DNA of 64,000 bases, from assembly GCF_001685025.1 (NCBI RefSeq), contig NZ_MAYU01000023.1:1-64000 (forward strand), read 5' to 3'. This stretch comes from Bacillus sp. FJAT-27225. GTDB lineage: Bacteria > Bacillota > Bacilli > Bacillales > Cytobacillaceae. Below, piece after piece: positions 27,604 through 36,382 of the stretch. Position numbers and translations under genes: made by a program. The notes beneath the pieces were generated by a model. That model worked only from the letters and a program-made list of their open reading frames with translations. It was not told the DNA's origin and made no database searches. The first letter of the stretch is position 1; each line of letters starts with the position of its first letter.

Positions 27604-29070
27604 ATGAATCACATATATATGGACGACAGCTATACCCTTCACACTGACCTGTACCAAATTAATATGGTCGAAACATATTGGAGGGACGGTGTCCATAACA
27701 GGAAAGCTGTATTTGAGCTTTTTTTCCGAAAGCTGCCGTTTGGGAATGGCTATGCGGTTTTTGCAGGGCTTGAAAGAATAATTGAATATGTAAAGGGCTT
27801 CCGATTTACCGAAGAGGATATCGACTATTTGCGAAATGAAGTTGGGTATGCCGAGGATTTCCTTGATTACCTGAAGGGGCTGCGCTTTACTGGCAGAATC
27901 AGGGCTATGAATGAAGGGGAGCTTGTTTTTGGCAGCCAGCCGCTTGTTAGAGTGGACACGACACTTGCAGAGGCTCAGCTGCTTGAAACTGCACTCCTGA
28001 ATATCGTTAACTACCAGACCTTGATTGCGACGAAAGCATCCCGAATTAAGCAGGTCATCAAGGATGAAGTGGCGATGGAGTTTGGGACGCGCCGGGCTCA
28101 TGAGTTTGATGCCGCCATCTGGGGTACCAGGGCTGCCTATATTGCCGGCTTTGACGGAACAAGCAATGTCCGGGCCGGGAAGAAGTTTGGTATCCCGGTC
28201 GCCGGTACACACGCCCATGCGATGGTCCAGGCTTACAGGGATGATTATATAGCTTTTAAAAAGTACGCGGAAACCCATAAGGATTGCACATTTCTTGTGG
28301 ATACGTATGATACGCTCCGGTCCGGGGTCCCTGCCGCCATCCGTGTGGCGAGGGAGATGGGTGACAAGATTAACTTTAGCGGAATCCGTCTCGACTCAGG
28401 CGATCTTGCCTACTTGTCCAAAGAGGCAAGAAAGATGCTTGACGATGCTGGGTTTAAGGATGCGAAAATATTTGCTTCGAGCGACCTTGATGAGAACACA
28501 ATTTTGCATCTGAAGGCACAGGGGGCGCGAATTGACAGCTGGGGAATCGGTACAAAATTGATTACAGCTTTTGACCAGGCCGCACTTGGAGCCGTATACA
28601 AAATTGTTTCAATTGAAGATGAGAACGGCGTGATGAAGGATACAATTAAGATTTCCTCCAATCCGGAAAAGGTTACAACCCCTGGTCTGAAGAGGGTTTA
28701 CCGAATCATCAATAATACGAATGGCTATTCTGAGGGTGACTATATTGCGATGGAAGATGAAAATCCACAAGAAGAGGCAAGACTGAAAATGTTCCACCCA
28801 ACCCATACTTATATTAGTAAGTTTGTCACCAACTATACAGCGCGTGAGCTGCATGCCGATGTTTTTGTAAACGGGGAACTTGTCTATGAGGTCCCATGCC
28901 TGGAAGAGACGAGGGAATTCCTCCGGTCCAACCTTGCTGAAATATGGGACGAATACAAGCGGACTGCCAACCCTGAGGAATATCCGGTTGACCTTAGCCA
29001 AAAATGCTGGGACAACAAAATGCGCAATATCGAGGAAGTAAAGGAAAAGGTCGAAGCGATGAAACAATAG
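27604..29070 (+). CDS. pncB: Nicotinate phosphoribosyltransferase
   Basis: It condenses nicotinic acid with PRPP to nicotinate mononucleotide, completing the salvage step begun by PncA. The 488-residue protein starts MNHIYMDDSYTLHTDLYQINM, as in the YueK type. It carries the conserved EFGTRRAHEFDAA, GTHAHAMVQAY and FSGIRLDSGDLAYLS segments that line the active site. ATG 27604 follows GGAGG (27591-27595); the longer frame is a run-in from the pncA region. Confidence 0.95.
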   Translation: MNHIYMDDSYTLHTDLYQINMVETYWRDGVHNRKAVFELFFRKLPFGNGYAVFAGLERIIEYVKGFRFTEEDIDYLRNEVGYAEDFLDYLKGLRFTGRIRAMNEGELVFGSQPLVRVDTTLAEAQLLETALLNIVNYQTLIATKASRIKQVIKDEVAMEFGTRRAHEFDAAIWGTRAAYIAGFDGTSNVRAGKKFGIPVAGTHAHAMVQAYRDDYIAFKKYAETHKDCTFLVDTYDTLRSGVPAAIRVAREMGDKINFSGIRLDSGDLAYLSKEARKMLDDAGFKDAKIFASSDLDENTILHLKAQGARIDSWGIGTKLITAFDQAALGAVYKIVSIEDENGVMKDTIKISSNPEKVTTPGLKRVYRIINNTNGYSEGDYIAMEDENPQEEARLKMFHPTHTYISKFVTNYTARELHADVFVNGELVYEVPCLEETREFLRSNLAEIWDEYKRTANPEEYPVDLSQKCWDNKMRNIEEVKEKVEAMKQ

Positions 29071-29081
29071 AATAAACTTTC

Positions 29082-29107
29082 GGGGCGTTCCGTTGGACGC
29101 CTCTTTT
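29082..29107 (+). terminator. Terminator after pncAB
   Basis: A stem of about nine pairs with two G-T (29082-29090 with 29094-29103) is followed by four T. Confidence 0.75.
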
Positions 29108-29145
29108 GTCTTTGGAAAAGTAGAGGCTATGGAGATTCTCCTGCT

Positions 29146-29175
29146 AAAAAGGCCCAGAAAGTTTTTGTCTGGGCC
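29146..29175 (-). terminator. Terminator of the minus-strand gene at 29182-30012
   Basis: GGCCCAGA (29151-29158) pairs with TCTGGGCC (29168-29175). Read on the minus strand it is followed by five T. Confidence 0.85.
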
Positions 29176-29181
29176 ATCCTT

Positions 29182-30012
29182 TTATTCATTGCTTTGTAAT
29201 TCATATTGCACAACATCTGAAAGTTCCGGGTTTTGTCCTTGTACATACATGTCTGCAAACAGGAAATCAGCTGGCACTTCAAATCGTGTAATCGTAAAAA
29301 AATGCAAGCCAACTGTGTCTTTAAGCAAGCCGCTCTGTTTCCAGGGGACAGTGTAAAACAGGGAAAAGGTGGAGCTATTGTCAAAGAAGGCAAACTCATC
29401 ATTCATGACAGGAGGTTGCCCGTCCTGGACTGCTTCTGTACTAGATGTGATTGTATGAGAAAACCTTGGTACAGTCCAAGAGATTTGCCGGGCCATGTGA
29501 TCAATGACTGTATACTCGGGGCGTAATTGCAACTCGATGCCGAGAGGTTTACCGGAGGCCGGGTTATAATCGAAATGGTGCTCGGTAATCGCTGTAACTC
29601 TCCTGTTACCCTCGTCAATCAGTTTTAGATGGACTTGCTGCAGTGCCGAGAATTTGGGCAGAACAGATTCCGAAACCTCCTTGAGACGTTTCTCATAATT
29701 CTCTTTTGATAGATGTTCCGTGTCATTATTCCAGACTTCCCTATAGATATCCCTCTCTGCCACAACTTCTCCTTTTATTGCCTCAAATCGTTCAATCTCC
29801 CCGTCGCTCATATGGGAAATGGCCATTTCGGAAAAGCCGAGCTGTTTTAGATGCTGAGTGCTTTTATCCATCCTTTTAGGCTTTGAGAGATTGCTATAAT
29901 CTGTGACAACTGATGTTTGGTAAACCTGATCCAGATACGTAACACCAGTAAAAACAAAAAGAAGAATTGTGGCGGCACTGGCAATACGGAGAAAGCTCAA
30001 TTTATTTTTCAA
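29182..30012 (-). CDS. Membrane-anchored protein of unknown function
   Basis: A 276-residue protein with a basic N terminus and one transmembrane segment (about residues 7-25), followed by a hydrophilic domain that should face outside. Residues ~65-130 are highly charged and probably helical. No family was recognised. The chosen start is TTG at 30012, with AGGGG six bases upstream; a longer frame begins at 30054. It diverges from the gene at 30097 with 84 bp between them, and the two could share a control region. Confidence 0.65.
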   Translation of the reverse strand: MKNKLSFLRIASAATILLFVFTGVTYLDQVYQTSVVTDYSNLSKPKRMDKSTQHLKQLGFSEMAISHMSDGEIERFEAIKGEVVAERDIYREVWNNDTEHLSKENYEKRLKEVSESVLPKFSALQQVHLKLIDEGNRRVTAITEHHFDYNPASGKPLGIELQLRPEYTVIDHMARQISWTVPRFSHTITSSTEAVQDGQPPVMNDEFAFFDNSSTFSLFYTVPWKQSGLLKDTVGLHFFTITRFEVPADFLFADMYVQGQNPELSDVVQYELQSNE

Positions 30013-30096
30013 TAGCACCCCTGCTCTCCTGGAAAGGTAGTATAATGATACCAATATTATACAGTATGGATAGACCTGTATGTTAGGGGGAAGTTG

Positions 30097-30726
30097 ATGA
30101 ATTTCGGCACGCTGATAGCAGCTTATTTCTTTCTCTTTTTCAATTTCAATCTTGGCCCAATCAATATCTTTCCGGATTTTATAGGGTATATCCTGCTATG
30201 CCTGGGTGCTGTTGAGGTGAGCAGAAGGGGAAACAACAGCTATTTTTCCGTATTGCAAAAAACAAGCCTTTTGTTGCTGGCTCTAAGCTTGCTTGATTTA
30301 TTCATTAGGCATTCTTCGATAGTCGATGGAATTCTTCGGGGACCATCTATTCAAGGAAGATTGTTTACGATGATCCTACTGATGACGATGGTGTCTTTAT
30401 TGCTTTATTTTTTCTTCAAGCTAACAAGGGGGATAAAGGAAGAGGCGTTAAAGATAGAGGAAGCCACCCTGGCATGGAAGGCCGATAAGGTTTTTAAGCT
30501 ATACTTCTGGTTTCAGGTGATTTATGCAGTTATCTTTAGTTTATCAATTTTATTTATTGAACATAATACCACGTATGAACTAGGTGGTGCAGGATTTTTT
30601 GTCGTCATCCCATTGTTCATTCTGTTTATATACCTCTTTGTCCAGGTAAGGGGTTTGATGAAGCTTGCAAATCGTAAACTGAAAACTCAACTTCCCGCAG
30701 GTTCGGGGAATAACTCTTATAGTTGA
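30097..30726 (+). CDS. Polytopic membrane protein of unknown function
   Basis: A 209-residue protein with about six hydrophobic segments. The first block reads FFLFFNFNLGPINIFPDFIGYILLC, which resembles the FDxxLGxInIlPDfiGYiL pattern of several uncharacterised Firmicutes membrane proteins. A charged helix (RGIKEEALKIEEATLAWKADK) lies in the middle. ATG 30097 follows AGGGGG. Function is unknown. Confidence 0.65.
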   Translation: MNFGTLIAAYFFLFFNFNLGPINIFPDFIGYILLCLGAVEVSRRGNNSYFSVLQKTSLLLLALSLLDLFIRHSSIVDGILRGPSIQGRLFTMILLMTMVSLLLYFFFKLTRGIKEEALKIEEATLAWKADKVFKLYFWFQVIYAVIFSLSILFIEHNTTYELGGAGFFVVIPLFILFIYLFVQVRGLMKLANRKLKTQLPAGSGNNSYS

Positions 30727-30730
30727 AGGG

Positions 30731-30763
30731 AAGGCCTTGTTTTGAGATAAACAAGGCCTTTCG
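30731..30763 (+). terminator. Terminator after the 30097 gene
   Basis: A 12-bp perfect stem (30731-30742 with 30749-30760) with a 6-nt loop. The T run after it is short. Confidence 0.8.
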
Positions 30764-30818
30764 CATTCCCTCGCCGGTTATGGTAAAATCCAACTAACAC
30801 ATTGTAGAGGACGTTAGT

Positions 30819-32198
30819 ATGAACAAACAAATCCCTGTAAAGAAAAATGACGATCTAAATGTACGATTTGAAGATTTAACCCACGATGGGGCAGGAGTAG
30901 CAAAGGTCGACGGCTTTCCAATATTTGTGGCTGGAGCCCTGCCGGAGGAAACGGCAAAAATAAAAATAATCAAAACACAAAAAAATTATTCGATTGGCAA
31001 GCTGATCGAGCTTATTGAAACTAGCCCTTACCGAGTTGTAATACAGCCCGAGGAGACCCATAAATATGGCGGCTGTCAGCTGGAGCATATGTCATATGAA
31101 GGGCAGCTGAAATTCAAGGAAAACCAAGTGAAACAGGTTTTGGCGAGAATAGGAAAGCTTGAAGATGTAGTGGTCCATCCTGTTCTAGGCATGGAAGAGC
31201 CATGGCATTACCGCAATAAGGCCCAGGTGCCTGTCGGTGAAAAGGATGGCAGGATGGTTGCGGGTTTTTTTAAGCCAAGAAGCCATGAAATCGTTGATAC
31301 AGATGAGAGCTTGATTCAGCTTCCTGAGGTGAATGAAGCAATCAATACTGTGAAGGATATCTGTGGCCAGCTTGGAATCCGACCATACGATGAGCAGGCC
31401 CATAAAGGCGATCTTCGGCACATTATGGCCCGATATGGAAAGAAAACCGGCGAACTCATGATTGTTTTAATCACTAGGACAGCCGACCTGCCCCATAAAA
31501 GCAAGCTCATTGAAGAAATTACAGCAAGGCTTCCGAAGTTGAAATCAATCGTCCATAACGTCAATTCAATGCGGACAAACGTGATCATGGGACCGAAGAC
31601 CACGGTCATTTGGGGCAATGAGTTTATTTATGACTATATAGGTGATGTGAAGTTTGCCATTTCGGCATTATCGTTTTACCAGGTGAACCCTGACCAAACC
31701 AGGGTGCTGTACGAAAAGGCACTTGAATATGCGGACCTAAAGGGCGGCGAATCAGTCATTGATGCATATTGCGGCATTGGGACCATTTCATTGTTCCTTG
31801 CTCAAAGAGCAGGCAAAGTTTTCGGTGTCGAAGTCGTCCCGCAGGCAATTGAAGATGCAAAGAGGAATGCAGAATTGAACGGAATCATCAATGCCGAATT
31901 TGAGGCGGGGCCGGCGGAGGAAGTAATTCCGCGTTGGTATAAAGCGGGCAATGAAGCCGATGTGCTGGTGGTCGACCCGCCACGGAAGGGCTGTGATGAA
32001 GCCTTGCTCAACACTATTATCGAGATGAAGCCGAAGAAGGTTGTGTATGTATCGTGCAATCCGGGGACACTCGCACGTGACTTAAGGATACTGGAGGATG
32101 GAGGCTATAAGACTCTTGAAGTCCAGCCTGTCGATATGTTCCCGCAGACGGTCCACTGTGAAGCGGTAGCGAAAATAGTCTTAAAGAATGGCAACTGA
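30819..32198 (+). CDS. rlmCD: 23S rRNA (uracil-C5)-methyltransferase RlmCD
   Basis: RlmCD (YefA) uses SAM to methylate two uridines of 23S rRNA (747 and 1939 in E. coli numbering). The 459-residue protein has an N-terminal TRAM domain (about residues 10-70), a central part, and the methyltransferase core with [20 protein letters not shown] and the catalytic Cys in [13 protein letters not shown]. At the N-terminal iron-sulphur motif (normally C-x5-C-x2-C) only the last Cys survives ([10 protein letters not shown]). The cluster is therefore probably absent, as may be true of other Firmicutes RlmCD. Confidence 0.93.
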   Translation: MNKQIPVKKNDDLNVRFEDLTHDGAGVAKVDGFPIFVAGALPEETAKIKIIKTQKNYSIGKLIELIETSPYRVVIQPEETHKYGGCQLEHMSYEGQLKFKENQVKQVLARIGKLEDVVVHPVLGMEEPWHYRNKAQVPVGEKDGRMVAGFFKPRSHEIVDTDESLIQLPEVNEAINTVKDICGQLGIRPYDEQAHKGDLRHIMARYGKKTGELMIVLITRTADLPHKSKLIEEITARLPKLKSIVHNVNSMRTNVIMGPKTTVIWGNEFIYDYIGDVKFAISALSFYQVNPDQTRVLYEKALEYADLKGGESVIDAYCGIGTISLFLAQRAGKVFGVEVVPQAIEDAKRNAELNGIINAEFEAGPAEEVIPRWYKAGNEADVLVVDPPRKGCDEALLNTIIEMKPKKVVYVSCNPGTLARDLRILEDGGYKTLEVQPVDMFPQTVHCEAVAKIVLKNGN

Positions 32199-32222
32199 CC
32201 CATAGGGCGTTGCCATTTTTCT
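32187..32222 (+). terminator. Terminator overlapping the rlmCD stop codon
   Basis: AATGGCAAC (32187-32195) pairs with GTTGCCATT (32209-32217), followed by a T run. Confidence 0.85.
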
Positions 32223-32673
32223 TTTTATTTATTGATTTTTTAATAATCCACGCTAGGCATTACTATGGAAACGGCGATTGCTTAGTGTTGAAACAAGGCA
32301 GGATATACCTTTACAGTAGAAGTCTCTTGCCTTCTGTTCACTCTAATTGGACAACTTCCGGGTAAAACTGTATAGGCAAACTTTTCATTATTGCTATCCA
32401 CTTTAAAAATCCACGATTGTGGTCGAACCTAACTGTCTTCAATCCATATACTATTGAGAAAATGGTTCAGGAGAGTGGATATGAAGAAGACAACCTATTT
32501 AATCCCGCATTTGGTTCGGGCATTTTTGCTGAAACTTTAGGATTGGGCTTTTATCTACCAAACCACAATGCTGGACAAAAGATTTCTATGTCCAAGTATG
32601 CATAAGCACCATACAGCTGAATGTATAAAGGCATTGAAATAATTGAACCCATAAAAGAAAGAGGTTCCGTTAT
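32223..32673. other. Intergenic stretch before the first glycan island
   Basis: About 450 bp without a convincing gene. A 62-codon plus-strand frame (32417-32605, GTG start; internal ATG 32462) has no ribosome binding site and no recognised family. It may be a decayed gene end or chance. No clear terminator or operator was seen. Confidence 0.5.
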
Positions 32674-33687
32674 ATGAGTGAAACTATTACAATCATTTAT
32701 CCGCCGGCTATAGACTATAAGTTCATGCATCAAAGGCCTCAGCAAATGATGAAGGCGCTTGCCGAGCTTGGGGCTAATATCCTGTTTATTAACCCGCAAA
32801 CTTTTTTTGATCAAAAAGAGCCGATAGAAACGCCTTTTCCTCATTTGCCAAACTTTAAAGTAATAAAAACAGATGTTGACATCGAGCCATTTATTAAAGG
32901 AAAGGTCGTCCTTTGGTGTGCTGTGAATCAAGAAAAGGCGATTGAACAGTATAAGCATGATTTAGCTATTTTGGACTCTTGCGACTTACCTAGTGATGAA
33001 TTTTCTGTTTGGAATAAACTTATTCCTATCATGGAAGAGAAATGCGATTTAATTTTCGCTACAGCTCCTCCGATTTTCAATGAACACAAAAAGAATGGGA
33101 GAAATGTATATCTAATCCCCAATGGTGCTGACTTTGATCATTTTAAATCAGCCTCAAGCCCAATTGGAAAGCGGCCTGCAGATCTTCCTGTTACAAATGG
33201 GCTCCCCCTTATTGGCTATTATGGTGCTGTCTATTCCTGGCTGGATTTAGAGCTAATAGATACAATTGCTTCACACTATCCTGTTGTCCTTATCGGGGCT
33301 CAGACCATAAAAATAACGAATCCGAAGGTCAGTGCACTCGAAATGAGATTTTATGAGGACTTGCCTCATTATTTAAGCTGGTTTGATGTCGCAATCATCC
33401 CCTTTAAAATGACAGAAATGATTAAGGCTACAAATCCTATAAAATTTTACGAGTATATATCAGCAGGAAAGCCTGTAGTCAGTGTACCATTGCCAGAATT
33501 GAAAAATTTTCGGGATATTTGCACGTTTGCAACCAATGAGAACGTTCTTGGCAAAATTGAAGAGGCCCTTCTGACAAACACTGCAGAAAAAGTTAATAAA
33601 AGACGAATCGTTGCACAACAACATTCCTGGAAAAGCCGGGCTATGGTTGCTTTGAATATTATAAATAAAACTTTACGAATAGACTAA
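32674..33687 (+). CDS. TuaH-like glycosyltransferase
   Basis: A 337-residue GT-B glycosyltransferase similar to TuaH-type enzymes. The N-terminal motif FMHQRPQQMM is the family's RPQ signature; the C-terminal donor site includes IGYYGAVYSWLDLEL, the PNGADFDHF turn and NPIKFYEYISAGKPVV. It is cytosolic. The acceptor is unknown; by context it acts on a surface polysaccharide or spore-coat glycan. It heads a three-gene operon and is paralogous to the gene at 57704-58909. An AAAGAGG ribosome binding site precedes the ATG. Confidence 0.85.
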   Translation: MSETITIIYPPAIDYKFMHQRPQQMMKALAELGANILFINPQTFFDQKEPIETPFPHLPNFKVIKTDVDIEPFIKGKVVLWCAVNQEKAIEQYKHDLAILDSCDLPSDEFSVWNKLIPIMEEKCDLIFATAPPIFNEHKKNGRNVYLIPNGADFDHFKSASSPIGKRPADLPVTNGLPLIGYYGAVYSWLDLELIDTIASHYPVVLIGAQTIKITNPKVSALEMRFYEDLPHYLSWFDVAIIPFKMTEMIKATNPIKFYEYISAGKPVVSVPLPELKNFRDICTFATNENVLGKIEEALLTNTAEKVNKRRIVAQQHSWKSRAMVALNIINKTLRID

Positions 33688-33715
33688 AGCGCATAAAAGG
33701 AGAGAGACATCCAAG

Positions 33716-34951
33716 TTGGCGACTGAAAAATGGGGAAGATATAGTGTTAATTTGACCCAGGAAGGTTATGGCGGGTCAGGAATCGTTCTGTTCGGTTATG
33801 ACCCTGTTTTAAATAGAAAGGTAGCGATTAAACAAACGCATACGATTGTACGAGGACTAAGAGAAGCATGGATCATGAATGTATATGGAAAAAGTGAACA
33901 TGTTGTAGAATTTTATGACTTTTTGATTCATGATGGAAAAGCATGCATTGTAATGGAACACATCGAGGGAAGACTCCTAACAGGAAATTATCCTATTGAA
34001 GATGCCCTGCAAATCACGATTAATCTCCTTAAGGCCTTAGAGCATATCCATTCTCAAGGGGTATTTCATGGAGACATAAGTCCTCGAAATGCGATTTTAT
34101 GTAACAGGCATACTCTTGAGGTTAAATTATTTGATTTTGGGCGGGGGGCAATTAAGGATACACATGGAGTTTATAGAGGGCAGGTAAAGGCGTGGAAGGC
34201 TCCCAAGGTAGAAGAGATAAGTGATAATTATGATCTGTATGGAGCAGCCGCAGTCTGCACGTATATGTTAACTAAACATGTTAACCCAAAAAGAATAGAA
34301 AATGAGGAACTTAAACGAATATTAATAAAAGCGATGAATAAAGATCCGAATAAACGTTACCAAATAGCAAGGGAGTTTATTGATGATTTGAAAACTTTAA
34401 AACGACTTATAGAAGCTGAGAAACCAGCTGAAGCTGCTGTTCCTATTGATAAACTTATGGTTGTCGCACATCCGGATGATGAAATGTTGTTTGCAGGTGG
34501 TGAGCTCCTAAAGGAAAAAGGATGGAAGATCATTTCCGTGACCAATGGGGATAACTCTTATAGGGCTTCGGAATTCGCTAATATTATGAATAAAATACAT
34601 GCAGAGTACGAAATATGGGATTTCCCAGACAGGTGGAATGGCGATTTTGATAGACCGGCACTAGTGAAACGATTAAAAAAAATATTAAAGGAACGGGATT
34701 ACAAGAAAATCGTAACCCATAGCTTGATAGGGGAATACGGACATACACAGCACAAAGCTCTCTCTGAAGTCATGCATTCTTTGGTAAAGGACAATTTATA
34801 TGTGTTTGGGTTTGGGGATAAAGAGCTGCCGCAGGATATTTATGATAAGAAACTCGAGCTTCTGGACCAGTATGAGGGTTTTGTATTCCAAAAAGATTTT
34901 TTTCTAAACCAGAAAGAATTGCGTTATGAAAAACTAGTGAAAGTAAACTAA
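33716..34951 (+). CDS. Ser/Thr kinase-like domain fused to PIG-L deacetylase
   Basis: A 411-residue two-domain protein. Residues ~8-230 form a protein-kinase fold: glycine loop GYGGSG (17-22), Lys39 in VAIK, catalytic HGDISPRN (118-125, with Asp120 and Asn125) and DFG (140-142). Residues ~244-411 form a PIG-L/LmbE metal-dependent N-deacetylase with AHPDDE (251-256) and the distal His in GHTQH (342-346). Both active sites look intact. No membrane span was seen. PIG-L enzymes remove acetyl groups from N-acetylglucosamine-type sugars, so the fusion may couple sugar deacetylation with phosphorylation of a sugar or protein. The start is TTG, after AAAAGGAGAG. It lies between two glycosyltransferase genes in one operon. 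Confidence 0.85.
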   Translation: MATEKWGRYSVNLTQEGYGGSGIVLFGYDPVLNRKVAIKQTHTIVRGLREAWIMNVYGKSEHVVEFYDFLIHDGKACIVMEHIEGRLLTGNYPIEDALQITINLLKALEHIHSQGVFHGDISPRNAILCNRHTLEVKLFDFGRGAIKDTHGVYRGQVKAWKAPKVEEISDNYDLYGAAAVCTYMLTKHVNPKRIENEELKRILIKAMNKDPNKRYQIAREFIDDLKTLKRLIEAEKPAEAAVPIDKLMVVAHPDDEMLFAGGELLKEKGWKIISVTNGDNSYRASEFANIMNKIHAEYEIWDFPDRWNGDFDRPALVKRLKKILKERDYKKIVTHSLIGEYGHTQHKALSEVMHSLVKDNLYVFGFGDKELPQDIYDKKLELLDQYEGFVFQKDFFLNQKELRYEKLVKVN

Positions 34952-34975
34952 ACAAAATAAAATCCTTCAAAAGGA

Positions 34976-36049
34976 TTGGTGATTCCTATAAAAATACTCA
35001 TGATGGCTGATCATCTGGTCCAGGGAGGACTCGAAACTCATATTATTACAAATGTAAACCAATTGACGAGTCTTGGACACGAAGTTCTTCTGTATACCGC
35101 ATCATGTAATGAGTCCATTCTAAAACAAATCAACCCGACGCGATTTCAGTTTCTTCCCTGGACAGATGACCACCAAAGAATAATAGATCAATTCAAACCT
35201 GATATATTACACTCCCATCCGTTTACAGCCATTGTGAAGGCCGCAGAGCTTGCCGAGCGCAATCAGCTCCCTCTTGTTGTAACGATGCATGGGTTATACG
35301 ATTTTGGTTTTGATGATTCCCCGCTTGGCAATTCAGTAAGTAAGAAGGTAAAGCGAATTATTGCAGTTGATTTCAGGGTGGCAATTGTCTTGCTAAATAA
35401 CGTGGTTGAACCTGAAAAAGTATCAGTAATCAGGAATGGAATAGATTTCAACAAGTTTTATCCAAAGAAAAAAAATAACGATAAACTAAAAAAACTGGGT
35501 CTTGATCCAAGTAAATTAACCATATCGATTGTAAGCAGATTTGCTGACGATAAGGAAATACCGATTATACAGTTCTTAAAATGTGCTCCTGATATTGCTA
35601 AAAATATTAAGGGCCTCAATGTTCTATTAATTGGCGATGGAGGGAAGATGAAGGACGTTCAAGATGCGATTCCCAATCAGAATCATGGTGATTTAAAAGT
35701 TAAGGTTTTGGGGTGGCAAGAGGATGTCGCAGAGTTTTACCGTATGTCGGATTTGGTTCTCGGAAGCGGCAGGGTTGCCCTGGAGGCGCTATCTTGCAAA
35801 ATCCCTGTTTACTCCATGTGGGACGGATTTGGCGGCCTTATAACAAAAGAAAATCACGATTCAGTCATGATGGGTAATGCCTTTCGTAAGCTAAGTGACC
35901 ATGAGCTAACAATGGAAATGGTGAATGTTTTAATGAACGAAAGCCTGTTAACTAAATCAGCCAAAGAATCCTTTAACTTTGTGCGGAAGATTTATGATAT
36001 TAATAAATGCACAAATCAATTGGTACGGATTTACGAGCAATATATATAG
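34976..36049 (+). CDS. GT4-family glycosyltransferase
   Basis: A 357-residue GT-B enzyme. The N-terminal part carries MMADHLVQGGLETHI (the acceptor-side glycine-rich loop). The C-terminal part carries VSRFADDKEI, VLLIGDGGKM and GSGRVALEALSCKIPV, with the Glu pair of the donor site. No membrane span was seen. The start is unsure: TTG 34976 and GTG 34979 lie very close to AAAAGGA, and the next ATG is at 35000. It is the last gene of the island and is followed by a hairpin terminator. Confidence 0.85.
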   Translation: MVIPIKILMMADHLVQGGLETHIITNVNQLTSLGHEVLLYTASCNESILKQINPTRFQFLPWTDDHQRIIDQFKPDILHSHPFTAIVKAAELAERNQLPLVVTMHGLYDFGFDDSPLGNSVSKKVKRIIAVDFRVAIVLLNNVVEPEKVSVIRNGIDFNKFYPKKKNNDKLKKLGLDPSKLTISIVSRFADDKEIPIIQFLKCAPDIAKNIKGLNVLLIGDGGKMKDVQDAIPNQNHGDLKVKVLGWQEDVAEFYRMSDLVLGSGRVALEALSCKIPVYSMWDGFGGLITKENHDSVMMGNAFRKLSDHELTMEMVNVLMNESLLTKSAKESFNFVRKIYDINKCTNQLVRIYEQYI

Positions 36050-36062
36050 GATCTGCAGAGAG

Positions 36063-36090
36063 GAGGAGAGCATCAGTGCTCTTCTCTTAT
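36063..36090 (+). terminator. Terminator of the first glycan island
   Basis: GAGGAGAGCA (36063-36072) pairs with TGCTCTTCTC (36077-36086), including one G-T pair, followed by TTATT. The next 240 bp up to 36330 hold no recognisable gene. Confidence 0.7.
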
Positions 36091-36330
36091 TATTAGGAAA
36101 CCTTTATGGAAGTCGGCTTTTATTACTGAGAACATTGAATTATTAATGTAAAATCGTCATAACAAGAGAGTCCATAAACGGAAGGAATCTTCTATATATT
36201 TCCTTCAGGAATTGAAGGACTCCCTCGATTCATCACTCGCACCAAGGAACATGCGATGCATTCCCGAGGAGACTTCGTGCCTTCTGTCCAATCAATAAAG
36301 TACCTGCTATTTGTTTAAGATAATAGAAAA

Positions 36331-36372
36331 GGCTTCCCCAAAGTTCAGATAATGGTCGCTTTGGGAAAGGTC
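36331..36372 (-). terminator. Terminator of the uracil-DNA glycosylase gene
   Basis: GGCTTCCCCAAAG (36331-36343) pairs with CTTTGGGAAAGGTC (36359-36372). On the minus strand it runs into TTTTCT. Confidence 0.75.
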
Positions 36373-36382
36373 TATTTTTTAT

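Noticed and set aside
27568-28278. 236-codon minus-strand frame opposite pncB
   Set aside because: Antisense to conserved pncB coding sequence; no ribosome binding site or family match seen.
32417-32605. 62-codon hypothetical gene before the first glycan island
   Set aside because: No ribosome binding site, no recognised family and a run-in frame; kept only as a note in the intergenic entry.
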